Source: a virus
DNA: 64,000 nt
IMG/VR virus record: IMGVR_UViG_3300032322_001315
Location: 1-64,000 of that record
Reading direction: 5' to 3' (one strand)
Shown in pieces: positions 40,344-47,475 of this stretch (its first letter is position 1; every line of letters starts with the position of its first letter). The notes under the pieces were generated by a model that ran no database searches, was not told the origin of the DNA, and was given only the letters and a program-made list of their open reading frames with translations. Both the position numbers and the translations under genes were made by a program.

Positions 40344-41401
40344 GCTTCTGTCTCCTCAAATGTGTTATGAATTTCATCATCAGAAATAATATCACCAGAA
40401 GCAATCAAATATTTCTTTTCGATAAAATCTCTAAATGACTTTTGTTGAATGATAGGTAACCAAAAATCTTTGGTGTCAACTTCTTTAATACGATATTTCT
40501 TTTCTTCGATAACTCCATCACTATCGACTTTAGAATACCAACCGTTGCTGGGTTTAACGACATGACCGGATTCTAGTGCAAGTTCAAGTAGACCAGACCA
40601 CTTACTGATACCACCTTCAAACGACACAGTAACAGGAATCTTTGACTTTTCTTTTACATAACGAGACTTTTCAACATTGATGATGAAGTTATATCCAACA
40701 ACGTCAGTTCCTTCTTTTTCTTGCTGCCGGCCAATGATGTAAATGTTGTCTGCCGAATAATAGGATCCAGTACCACCACCAACAATGTCTTTCGGGAACA
40801 TACCAATTTCTTTGTATGTGTGATTGACAACTACCATAGGAATATCTTTGAGAGTCAAATGTGGAGTTACCATACGGAATAAAGACTTGAGTTGCTTTGC
40901 TCTTGACATATCAGCAACAGACTTGCCTTCTAGTGCATCATCGACTTCTTTCTTCGATGCTAGATTACCGATAGAATCGATAATGATAATGACTCTTTCT
41001 CCACGTTCAATTTGTTGCATCTGACTCATGATATCAAACTTCAATTGTTCAATGTCGGTAATCGGAGTATGAAGAACTCGGTCAGTATCAATACCAAAAG
41101 ATTCAAAATACTTTTGTGGAGTTCCAAACTCAGAGTCATAGAATAGCAATGCTGCATCTTGATACTTGTCAAGATATGACTTTGCCATCAAGAGCGAAAA
41201 TGAGGTTTTGAAATGCTTTGATGGTCCTGCCCACATAGTAAGACCAGGAGTTAGACCACCATCGATACGACCAGATAGTGCAACATTGATGATAGGAACA
41301 GAGGTAGGAATCATATCCTTATTGCTGAACAACTTGGATTTAGATAGAATCTCAGTCTCTTTAATGCTGCTATTTTTCTTCAGTTTATCAAGAATACTCA
41401 T
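40340..41401 (-). CDS. uvsX: RecA-like recombinase UvsX (353 aa)
   Basis: ATP-dependent strand exchange recombinase for repair and recombination-dependent replication. Walker A is AGPSKHFKTS (residues 58-67) and Walker B is VIIIIDSIGNLA. A phage recombinase lacking the C-terminal domain of bacterial RecA. Neighbours are polymerase upstream and helicase downstream, matching the T4-like core order. UvsY and UvsW are at the end of the window. Confidence 0.95.
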   Translation of the reverse strand: MSILDKLKKNSSIKETEILSKSKLFSNKDMIPTSVPIINVALSGRIDGGLTPGLTMWAGPSKHFKTSFSLLMAKSYLDKYQDAALLFYDSEFGTPQKYFESFGIDTDRVLHTPITDIEQLKFDIMSQMQQIERGERVIIIIDSIGNLASKKEVDDALEGKSVADMSRAKQLKSLFRMVTPHLTLKDIPMVVVNHTYKEIGMFPKDIVGGGTGSYYSADNIYIIGRQQEKEGTDVVGYNFIINVEKSRYVKEKSKIPVTVSFEGGISKWSGLLELALESGHVVKPSNGWYSKVDSDGVIEEKKYRIKEVDTKDFWLPIIQQKSFRDFIEKKYLIASGDIISDDEIHNTFEETEA

Positions 41402-41409
41402 GTTTTACC

Positions 41410-43950
41410 TCACGCAAAAAAATCTTCAAGGGAACTTTGTTTTTCTAAAGTCCAGCCAATACAGTCTGAAATAACTCTTACTGGTTCTACAAATGCTTTT
41501 TCAAACTGCATATCATAATCGATATATTTTTCTAGGTCAAATTCTTTAGGAAGTCTTACCGGAAAAGATATGACGGTCTCTTTGAAAGGATTAGGCATCT
41601 TCAGATAAGAAAACTTAATCTTCTCGCCTTCGTTGATGAATGGATATTTTTTATTGAGACCTTTGTTTTTGATTGCATTATTATATATGATTGCACCCTT
41701 AACATGAATGGGTGTACCTTTGGTATATAATGTTACTGCATCAGAATACTTACTGATACCACGAATGCCTCTGGGGAAAGAAATTTCTTCTGGTGGAAGT
41801 TTCTTAAATTTAGATTTTGATTCTGCAACATAAGTGTGCAATTCATTTTCTGTACCATTCAACATAATGTCAACAGACTTTTCCATCATCTCACGAATAG
41901 GCATTGGAGTTGAAGACTTTACCATTTCAAGACCCATCACCTTCATCTTGGGTTGAGAATATTGAATGCCTTCATTATTATAGACATTTAGAATGTATCG
42001 TTTCTTTGCTGTCCAGATGCCTTTGTTTGCAAGTGCTTCTCGCTTCATCTGCATCTTTTGGTCGTATGCGTTAGTATAATCAGCAAGCGTCTGATAACTC
42101 TCATCAATAAACGGTTGAATTTTATTTTCACATACCTTGTCCATGAAGGTGATAATTTTTTCAGGGTCACGTTCCGATTTATACACCTTGTCCACCAACT
42201 CACCAAGACGGAGATAAATCGAGTCTGTATCAGAAGCAATGACAAAATCTTCATTCTTTGTTTCCAAAAGTTTGTTCATATACTCATTGAGTTTCTTTTC
42301 AATCCAACGAATAGAGAGTTGACCAGCCAGAGTAATTGCTGATGCTTGTCTCACATCAAAGAATCGAAAAAACTCATTACCCAAAGCACCATAAGCAGAG
42401 TTTAGACAAACTTTCTTTGCTAGTTGAAGATTGTTATATCTTGCGATTCGTTTTTCAATTTCAAATCGTGCTTTTTTGTCTGTTTCTTTTTCAAGTTCTT
42501 GTTTTGCTACTAGTGCTTTCTTCTTATACACCTTTCGGTCTTCATACATTTTCTCCATCATCTTCGGAAGAAAACCTTGAATATCTGTTCTGAAAAATTC
42601 ACCGTTAGGTGTAATTGTCTTTTGAAGATTTTTTAGAATCTCCGTATCAACTTTCATATTCAAAAGATTATTTACTGAAGTAATACTCGACAATTCAATC
42701 ATTTCAGTAGTGTAATCTTCTTTCTCTACAAGAGTCTCTGGAGAGATATTGTATTGCATAATCAGATGAGGATATAGACTGTTCAAGTCAAACGATGCAA
42801 TCCAATCGTGCTTACCAACTTGGGGTTCTTTAACATATGCACCTTCATATGCTTGGTCTTTTCTACTAACGATTCTTGGAGGAATGATAATATTTTCATT
42901 CTTCAAATGATTGTAAATCAGAGTGTCCCACATACGAACTTGTGCAAAAACATCATCGTAATTTGTTTTACTGTCATATGCAAGAGTCAGAGCCAACTCA
43001 ATCAATTTCAACTTGTCTTCTAATTCTTCAACAAGGTCAACGTCACGAATATTATACTCAATAAACTTTTGATAATTTAATTTATACAATTCATGAAGAG
43101 AATCGTATTCGTCATATGCAATCTTGTTCTTGCCGAGCTCTACACTAGCAATGCTATCGAGTTTGTATGATTCTTGTGATGCGCCTCCAGGTGCATACTT
43201 ACGATACAGTTCAATATAGTCAAGCATTGCAATACCAACCATTTCATAGACAGTATGTTCTTTTGCCATTAGAACTGCTTTACGTTCAGAAATATAATTC
43301 CAAGGAGAAAGAGACTTTGCATCTCTCTCGCCTACGATTCTCTTGAAACGGTTGATTAGATATGGGAAGTCAAAGAACTTGATGTTCCAACCTGTGATAA
43401 TATCAGGATAACGAGAAGTCCAAATTTCAAGAAACTTCTTACAAAGAGTCCATTCGTCTTTGCACTTGATGTATGTAATTGCACCACTATCCGTCTTGTA
43501 GTCTCCGCAACCAAAAACAAAAGTCATACCACCCATGAACTTCAAGGTGATTGCTGTGATTGCTTCGGTTGCATTATATGGGTCAGGAAAACCATTTTCA
43601 GAACCCACTTCAATGTCTATCGTTGCAATAGAGATTTTTGATTGGTCCCACTCAACTTCTTTTGGGTGCGTGTCTGCAATGAAGCAATATTCAAATCGTG
43701 TATTGCCATATACTTTTTTGTTTTCTACATCTTCATTTCGTTTTACATAATCTCTTGCCTCACGAATAGAATCAAATTTAAATTCGTGAAGGTATTCACC
43801 AGACAAACCCGTAAACTTTGTTACTTTGTTTACGGGTTCATACAGTTTGGGTTGGTATTCAATTTTCTTGCAAACTTTCTTTCCGTTTACAATTCCTCGA
43901 TAAAGAATGTTGTTACCAATACATTGAACATTAGTGTAAAAATTGGTCAT
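41410..43950 (-). CDS. 43: DNA polymerase, family B (gp43-like, 846 aa)
   Basis: Exonuclease site D112-I-E114 (IDIEVGSENG), polymerase motif A DLNSLYP, and motif C SDTDSIYL are all present, so both activities should be intact. The C-terminal end KQSSLEDFFA is a clamp-binding (PIP-like) tail. Length 846 aa versus 898 in T4. A four-base overlap links it to the Sm-like gene, and UvsX follows after eight bases. Confidence 0.97.
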   Translation of the reverse strand: MTNFYTNVQCIGNNILYRGIVNGKKVCKKIEYQPKLYEPVNKVTKFTGLSGEYLHEFKFDSIREARDYVKRNEDVENKKVYGNTRFEYCFIADTHPKEVEWDQSKISIATIDIEVGSENGFPDPYNATEAITAITLKFMGGMTFVFGCGDYKTDSGAITYIKCKDEWTLCKKFLEIWTSRYPDIITGWNIKFFDFPYLINRFKRIVGERDAKSLSPWNYISERKAVLMAKEHTVYEMVGIAMLDYIELYRKYAPGGASQESYKLDSIASVELGKNKIAYDEYDSLHELYKLNYQKFIEYNIRDVDLVEELEDKLKLIELALTLAYDSKTNYDDVFAQVRMWDTLIYNHLKNENIIIPPRIVSRKDQAYEGAYVKEPQVGKHDWIASFDLNSLYPHLIMQYNISPETLVEKEDYTTEMIELSSITSVNNLLNMKVDTEILKNLQKTITPNGEFFRTDIQGFLPKMMEKMYEDRKVYKKKALVAKQELEKETDKKARFEIEKRIARYNNLQLAKKVCLNSAYGALGNEFFRFFDVRQASAITLAGQLSIRWIEKKLNEYMNKLLETKNEDFVIASDTDSIYLRLGELVDKVYKSERDPEKIITFMDKVCENKIQPFIDESYQTLADYTNAYDQKMQMKREALANKGIWTAKKRYILNVYNNEGIQYSQPKMKVMGLEMVKSSTPMPIREMMEKSVDIMLNGTENELHTYVAESKSKFKKLPPEEISFPRGIRGISKYSDAVTLYTKGTPIHVKGAIIYNNAIKNKGLNKKYPFINEGEKIKFSYLKMPNPFKETVISFPVRLPKEFDLEKYIDYDMQFEKAFVEPVRVISDCIGWTLEKQSSLEDFFA

Positions 43951-44255
43951 CCGAGAATGAGATCCTTCTTAGGAAGTACGATACCTGATCCAAAAATACT
44001 ATTATAATTGTCAATGAAATCTTCTGCTGGCACATATTCGTAGACAACATTCATCTTTGCGAGTGTCATCTTACTGCCGGTACGTTGTTCTGCATGGATA
44101 GGAAATGGAGTAAATCCTACATTGGGTCGGCCGTCTTGACCTCGAACAACAGCAATGCCTACCGGATTAACAATATGATAATCGAACTCAGATTCTTGTT
44201 CTACCTCCGCAAGAACCTCTTCTCCTGTGATTAACTTAAATGCTTTGATGTTCAT
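43947..44255 (-). CDS. Sm-like domain phage protein (102 aa)
   Basis: The start MNIKAFKLITGEEVLAEVE fits Sm-like beta-barrel proteins of T4-like phages, and a second copy with the same layout is at 61395. The Met at 44255 is chosen over an upstream frame that crosses the tRNA-Gly gene. It precedes the polymerase by a four-base overlap. Sm-like folds bind RNA, so RNA-based regulation is possible; no proof. Confidence 0.75.
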   Translation of the reverse strand: MNIKAFKLITGEEVLAEVEQESEFDYHIVNPVGIAVVRGQDGRPNVGFTPFPIHAEQRTGSKMTLAKMNVVYEYVPAEDFIDNYNSIFGSGIVLPKKDLILG

Positions 44256-44273
44256 AATTGCCTCATAAGAAAG

Positions 44274-44348
44274 TGGAGCGGGTAGTGGGAATTGAACCCA
44301 TCCTCTCTGGCTTGGAAGGCCAGGGCACAACCACTATACCATACCCGC
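44274..44348 (-). tRNA. tRNA-Gly(TCC)
   Basis: A complete cloverleaf on the minus strand: acceptor GCGGGTA / TACCCGC, anticodon loop CTTCCAA with anticodon TCC, T-arm GTTCAATTC, and an encoded CCA end (44274-44276). It reads GGA and GGG. It lies between the polymerase/Sm-like genes and two plus-strand genes. Confidence 0.93.
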
Positions 44349-44350
44349 AG

Positions 44351-44380
44351 TTGATTTTGGATTGAATAAATACTTATAAT
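44351..44380 (+). promoter_or_regulatory. Promoter for the plus-strand membrane pair
   Basis: TTGATT (44351-44356), 18-bp spacer, TATAAT (44375-44380). The spacer also contains AATAAATA (44365-44372), one base from the T4 late consensus, so early or late expression is possible. Confidence 0.5.
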
Positions 44381-44402
44381 CAATCACTAAAGAAAGAAAC
44401 AA

Positions 44403-44678
44403 ATGGACTTCTTTAAATTGGTTGCTGATGTAGGATTTCCTATGGCAGCAGCAATTTGTTCGGGGTACCTAGCATTTCTTACTTTAAAGTTCATTCTATC
44501 AAGTGTATTGAGTTCTGTCAAGAGCTTAATAGGTATAATTACTGCTCTTGACAACAGGGTTAAAACAATGAATAACGATGTTATTAGAATCGACACTTTA
44601 GTATCAAATGCTTTAGGTGTTGAGCCTGACATAGAAAGAATCTCAAGAGCAGAAAAAGAAGGTTCTAGAAAGGACTAA
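44403..44678 (+). CDS. Holin-like small membrane protein with coiled coil (91 aa)
   Basis: The start MDFFKLVADVGFPMAAAICSGYLAFLTLKFI is a single hydrophobic helix, followed by a charged coiled coil (SLIGIITALDNRVKTMNNDVIRIDTL). The arrangement resembles BhlA/UviB-type holin-like peptides. It is one of two plus-strand genes with related layout on an otherwise minus-strand genome, bordered by tRNAs. Could regulate lysis or block superinfection. Confidence 0.75.
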   Translation: MDFFKLVADVGFPMAAAICSGYLAFLTLKFILSSVLSSVKSLIGIITALDNRVKTMNNDVIRIDTLVSNALGVEPDIERISRAEKEGSRKD

Positions 44679-44679
44679 C

Positions 44680-44916
44680 ATGAACATCGTAGAATTCATC
44701 AATGAGTATGGATTCCCTATTGTAGCCTGTTTCGGAATGGGCTACTTAATTTATTACGTCTGGATTTGGACAACAAAAGAAATAAAACCTGTTGTGACTG
44801 AAGCAAATAATACTCTTATTTCTCTTGTTGACAGAATCAGAATGCTCGATAATGACTTGATACGTTTGAATCAAAAAATTAAAACAATCATTTCTTTGAC
44901 ACACAAAGAAAAATAG
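44680..44916 (+). CDS. Holin-like small membrane protein, paralogue (78 aa)
   Basis: Shares with the preceding gene the pattern xxxxGFPIxxxxGxGYLxxxVW at residues about 11-29, then a DNDLIRLNQKIKTI coiled coil. The two are one base apart, so they are co-translated. Likely a duplicated membrane peptide pair. Their paralogy is seen from the aligned GFPI...GYL and Leu/Asp heptads, not from a search. Confidence 0.78.
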   Translation: MNIVEFINEYGFPIVACFGMGYLIYYVWIWTTKEIKPVVTEANNTLISLVDRIRMLDNDLIRLNQKIKTIISLTHKEK

Positions 44917-44917
44917 T

Positions 44918-45002
44918 TGGTGCGAGAGACGGGACTCGAACCCGTACAGATTTCTCCGGCAGATTTTAAGTCTGCTGCGGCTACCGATTACGCCACTCTC
45001 GC
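44918..45002 (-). tRNA. tRNA-Leu(TAA)
   Basis: Acceptor GCGAGAG / CTCTCGC with encoded CCA, anticodon loop CTTAAAA (anticodon TAA), a class II variable arm and T-arm GGGTTCGAGTCCC. Reads TTA/TTG, codons favoured in this AT-rich genome. Confidence 0.92.
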
Positions 45003-45008
45003 ATTAAC

Positions 45009-45102
45009 TGGTCCTCCCGACAGGATTCGAACCTGTAACGTGCCCCCATCTAGAGCCAATGCCGGGTATAAGCCGGGTGTTTTACCATTAAACTACAGGA
45101 GG
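45009..45102 (-). tRNA. Unusual class II-like tRNA, apparent anticodon TAT
   Basis: Acceptor CCTCCTG / CGGGAGG, D-arm GTTTAATGGTAAAAC, T-arm ACAGGTTCGAATCCTGT and an encoded CCA are clear. The anticodon stem-loop seems to be CCGG-CTTATAC-CCGG (anticodon TAT, Ile AUA). The variable region of about 24 bases is long for an Ile tRNA and may fold as GCTCT/GGGGC. Identity is therefore uncertain; an insertion in a class I tRNA is possible. Confidence 0.6.
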
Positions 45103-45109
45103 AAAAACT

Positions 45110-45589
45110 TTAAATAATCTGTTTCAATCTGTCTGCTGCATAACTAGCAGCGAACGCCTTAGGTTTAACAAACGGTACTACATTACAAGTACCTTTGATA
45201 TAACCGATTGCTTGTTGAACAACACAAGAAGAACCATGCATTTGATTGGGATTAATATCCAAATGAACTTCTACATGACGGTCTTCAAGAACATCAGATA
45301 GTTTTTGAAATAGTTCAGATACCTTATAAACTTCATTCATCAATCGCATAGAAGGTTTGTCTTTGCGTTGGTCATAATCTTTTTCTGTCGATACTTCTCC
45401 AAAAATCTTACATCCATGTCGACCTTCTAGATGAACAACAATAGCAACAGTATAATCAGCATACCAAACTTCTTTTGAAATGTATCGTTCTGAGTCAGCA
45501 CCTAGATAAATCTTAGTATCGGGACCTTGTTCAGAAATAAACTGCTTCACTTCTTCAAGATTGAGTTTTTTCATTGCTGCTGCTTTCAT
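45110..45589 (-). CDS. RNase H-like YkuK/DUF458 family protein (about 159 aa)
   Basis: The core TKIYLGADSERYIS...WYADYTVAIVVHLEGRHGCKIFGEV has the DxE first strand of a ribonuclease H-like fold, and HVEVHLDINPNQMHGSSCVVQQAIGYI the later acidic strand, as in YkuK (DUF458). The start is uncertain: the frame opens at a TTG within the promoter, so ATG 45589 (about eight bases after +1) or ATG 45574 is used. Substrate unknown. Confidence 0.75.
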   Translation of the reverse strand: MKAAAMKKLNLEEVKQFISEQGPDTKIYLGADSERYISKEVWYADYTVAIVVHLEGRHGCKIFGEVSTEKDYDQRKDKPSMRLMNEVYKVSELFQKLSDVLEDRHVEVHLDINPNQMHGSSCVVQQAIGYIKGTCNVVPFVKPKAFAASYAADRLKQII

Positions 45590-45603
45590 CAAAGTATGCT
45601 CGT

Positions 45604-45632
45604 AGTATATATCATACTTGGACAAATGTCAA
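45604..45632 (-). promoter_or_regulatory. Sigma70-type promoter after the rubrerythrin terminator
   Basis: TTGACA (45627-45632), 17-bp spacer, TATACT (45604-45609). It directly follows a terminator, forming a terminator-promoter cassette. Confidence 0.85.
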
Positions 45633-45633
45633 G

Positions 45634-45657
45634 AAAAAAACCGCCCGAAGGCGGTTT
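45634..45657 (-). terminator. Terminator downstream of rubrerythrin
   Basis: On the minus strand AAACCGCC-TTCG-GGCGGTTT followed by a T-run (complement of 45634-45637 and stem end). A stable tetraloop hairpin. Confidence 0.9.
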
Positions 45658-45676
45658 CTTACCGACTCAATAAAAA

Positions 45677-46111
45677 TTAAGCATTTTCTGCTGTGTAATT
45701 TTCAAGAGTCTTCTTAAACTTGTTAGCATGACTGCGTTCTGCCTTTGCTAAGGTTTCAAACCAATCAGCAATTTCTTCAAACCCCTCATCTCGGGCGGTC
45801 TTCGCCATACCTGGATACATATCGGTATATTCGTGTGTTTCGCCTTCGATTGCTGAATGGAGTGCATCAGAAACAGAATTGACTTGTTCTCCTGTACCAG
45901 GATCACCAGCACCCAGAGTCAACAGATATTCCATATGACCATGAGCGTGACCAGTTTCGCCTTCTGCTGTATTTCGAAAGACTGCTGCAACTTCAGGAGC
46001 ACCTTCAATATCAGCCATATTTGCAAAATACAAGTAACGGCGATTTGCCATAGATTCACCAGCAAATGCTTCCTTCAAACACTCTTCAGTCTTAGACCCT
46101 TTTAGATTCAT
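45677..46111 (-). CDS. Rubrerythrin-like diiron protein (144 aa)
   Basis: A ferritin-like four-helix bundle of the rubrerythrin erythrin domain: E19 in [14 protein letters not shown]52-x-x-H55 in [10 protein letters not shown], then [10 protein letters not shown] and [10 protein letters not shown] give the diiron ligands. The C-terminal rubredoxin CxxC domain is missing. Rubrerythrins reduce peroxide, so protection from oxidative stress during infection is likely. AGGAGAAGAG precedes the ATG. It lies downstream of pqqA with a terminator between. Confidence 0.88.
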   Translation of the reverse strand: MNLKGSKTEECLKEAFAGESMANRRYLYFANMADIEGAPEVAAVFRNTAEGETGHAHGHMEYLLTLGAGDPGTGEQVNSVSDALHSAIEGETHEYTDMYPGMAKTARDEGFEEIADWFETLAKAERSHANKFKKTLENYTAENA

Positions 46112-46129
46112 TCTCTTCTCCTATCGCTC

Positions 46130-46164
46130 AAAAAAACCGAGACGTACTTTCGCAGAGGTCTCGG
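46130..46164 (-). terminator. Terminator between pqqA and rubrerythrin
   Basis: On the minus strand CCGAGAC and GTCTCGG (46137-46164) pair across a 14-base loop and are followed by seven T residues. Partial read-through would set the ratio of pqqA to rubrerythrin. Confidence 0.8.
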
Positions 46165-46185
46165 GCATATTATATGTATATCTGC

Positions 46186-46257
46186 TTAGCGTGCAGCAAT
46201 ATACATGGTAACTTCAAATCCAAAACGCTTGTCTTGTGCAGTTGGCTTAGTCCACAT
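46186..46257 (-). CDS. pqqA: PqqA-like PQQ precursor peptide (23 aa)
   Basis: A 23-codon gene from ATG 46257 to TAA 46186 with a strong ribosome site (AAGGAG six bases upstream). It begins MWTKP and contains GFEVTMY followed by IAAR, closely matching the PqqA family (23-24 aa) in which the Glu and Tyr of E-V-T-x-Y are cross-linked and cut out to form pyrroloquinoline quinone. Here these are Glu15 and Tyr19. No PqqB-E genes are in the window, so the host enzymes would process it. It stands alone between a probable promoter and a terminator. A chance match of such a specific pattern with this length and signals is unlikely. Confidence 0.9.
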   Translation of the reverse strand: MWTKPTAQDKRFGFEVTMYIAAR

Positions 46258-46280
46258 ATCAATCTCCTTAATTAAGAACT

Positions 46281-46297
46281 CACACAACGTCTGTGTG
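46281..46297 (-). promoter_or_regulatory. 5' stem-loop in the pqqA leader
   Basis: CACACA and TGTGTG pair with a five-base loop right at the predicted transcript start, 24 bases upstream of the pqqA ATG. It could stabilise the short mRNA. Confidence 0.5.
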
Positions 46298-46304
46298 TAC
46301 TCAT

Positions 46305-46332
46305 ATTTAATCACATCTTGAGTTTTTGTGCA
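46305..46332 (-). promoter_or_regulatory. Probable pqqA promoter
   Basis: TGCACA (46327-46332), 16-bp spacer ending TGTGA, TTAAAT (46305-46310). The TGTGA-before--10 element recurs at other promoters here; the -35 box is weak. Confidence 0.45.
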
Positions 46333-46367
46333 TCGTACAACTCACTAAACACAAGTAATGAAAATTA

Positions 46368-46778
46368 TTAGTCTACTTCCATCCACTCACCATCCGCCTT
46401 GAACTGAACTTTGTAGATTAATTCTAAGTACGTTATATGTGAGTGATTTAAAATCAATCTTCCTCGATGGTCTCTTTGAAGATGATATACATTGCCAGGA
46501 ACTGGCTTGAATGCATAATTTGCCTGGTCGATTAGAAGAGCCAAGTCCATTGCCCGTCTTATTCTCTCATATTCTTTAACTATAATTTCTGCTTGCTTTT
46601 GTAAATAAGCAACCTTTTCATTATATCGATTTACTGATTGACTGAGATTATATGACTTTACATCTTCTACATTGACCGGAGCAAAATATACACTTCCTAC
46701 TTCTGTTGGATACGGCAAAGAATTTCTATCTAAACCCGCAACATTTAACTCTTTTGGTAAGTTCCACGGGTTTTTCAA
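46368..46778 (-). CDS. DUF2452-like protein (136 aa)
   Basis: SLPYPTEVGSVYFAPVNVEDVKSYNLSQSVNRYNEK and KPVPGNVYHLQRDHRGRLILNHSH correspond to the DUF2452 pattern (a Pro-rich start, a coiled middle and a PVxGxxYHLY-like block). Function unknown. It ends 36 bases before the pqqA promoter and follows the GroES-like gene. Confidence 0.78.
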   Translation of the reverse strand: MKNPWNLPKELNVAGLDRNSLPYPTEVGSVYFAPVNVEDVKSYNLSQSVNRYNEKVAYLQKQAEIIVKEYERIRRAMDLALLIDQANYAFKPVPGNVYHLQRDHRGRLILNHSHITYLELIYKVQFKADGEWMEVD

Positions 46779-46781
46779 AAG

Positions 46782-47042
46782 TTATTCCTCAAACACTCCA
46801 ATAATTTCGTCCACACTAAGTTTATACAAATCGTCACCAATCTTGTGTGCTGCTTTCCAATTCACCAAAACAATATCACCTTCTTTTACTTCATCATCTT
46901 TTACTTCTGTACCGACATTAATAACTTGACCTCGTTGTGCCTCGTCTGTTCTTGACAAAATAATACCTGATTCAGTTTGCTTTTTTTGTTCCAAACTTCT
47001 GACGACAACATTACGACCCAATGCTCTGATTTTCATTTCCAT
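46782..47042 (-). CDS. GroES-like co-chaperonin (86 aa)
   Basis: KIRALGRNVVVRSLEQKKQTESGIIL is the GroES/Cpn10 start (mobile-loop region), and GDIVLVNWKAAHKIGDDLYKLSVDEIIGVFEE is the C-terminal strand. At 86 residues it is slightly shorter than GroES and much shorter than T4 gp31 (111 aa). It would work with host GroEL to fold a phage capsid protein. AGGAACAGAC precedes the ATG. Confidence 0.88.
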   Translation of the reverse strand: MEMKIRALGRNVVVRSLEQKKQTESGIILSRTDEAQRGQVINVGTEVKDDEVKEGDIVLVNWKAAHKIGDDLYKLSVDEIIGVFEE

Positions 47043-47475
47043 GTCTGTTCCTATTCATAAAGTTATAATATAAACCATCTTCCTTTTCGTATGCTTCTTT
47101 TTCCCAAGGATACTCAAAATAACTTGACAGTTCTCTATCGAAAAATGTTCCTTTCCAATATTCCAGAGAATCATCAATTTCTTCTAAAATATACTGCTTG
47201 ATGTGAATCATTTCATGTGCTAATATTTTTAGCATTGGTTCTTCATATTCTTTTGCAAGGTAAATTGAAAATTCTCTCGGTTTACCTTTTGTATTATACC
47301 CATCAATATCAACAAATGCAGCTTTGTTCTTTACGTTATATCGATAAAAATTTACTGTTATGATACAATTATTTCTGATTCTTTTAGAATCGATTAAACA
47401 AGAGGAATAATAATCTACAGCAGACTCAACTTCCTTCTTTAGATTCTTTGGACAATTTCTTACAATTATCTTCAT
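47011..47475 (-). CDS. HExxH metallopeptidase-like phage protein (154 aa)
   Basis: KILAHEMIHIKQYI (residues about 83-96) contains H87-E-M-I-H91, a zinc-binding gluzincin signature like that of SprT/wss-type proteins. It begins MKIIVRNCPKNLKKEVESAV; I take the ATG at 47475 over the upstream in-frame ATG at 47508. It overlaps speD by 50 bases. No signal peptide, so a cytoplasmic metalloprotease or a phage-maturation protein. Substrate unknown. Confidence 0.7.
   Translation of the reverse strand: MKIIVRNCPKNLKKEVESAVDYYSSCLIDSKRIRNNCIITVNFYRYNVKNKAAFVDIDGYNTKGKPREFSIYLAKEYEEPMLKILAHEMIHIKQYILEEIDDSLEYWKGTFFDRELSSYFEYPWEKEAYEKEDGLYYNFMNRNRHGNENQSIGS

Noticed and set aside
43947-44330. Longer form of the Sm-like protein starting at 44330
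   Set aside because: The first 25 codons read through the tRNA-Gly gene; the internal Met at 44255 begins the conserved pattern.
45009-45102. Amber-suppressor interpretation (CTA) of the odd tRNA
   Set aside because: A loop CTCTAGA can be drawn, but the flanking bases do not pair into an anticodon stem, whereas CCGG/CCGG around TAT does.
44917-45117. A 66-residue plus-strand reading frame with MVRETGLEPV
   Set aside because: It runs antisense through tRNA-Leu and the 94-base tRNA. This kind of frame is a typical artefact of tRNA complement strands.
45590-45625. Extension of the YkuK-like gene to 45625
   Set aside because: The codon there is TTG and lies inside the promoter spacer, upstream of the predicted transcript start, so it cannot be translated from this promoter.
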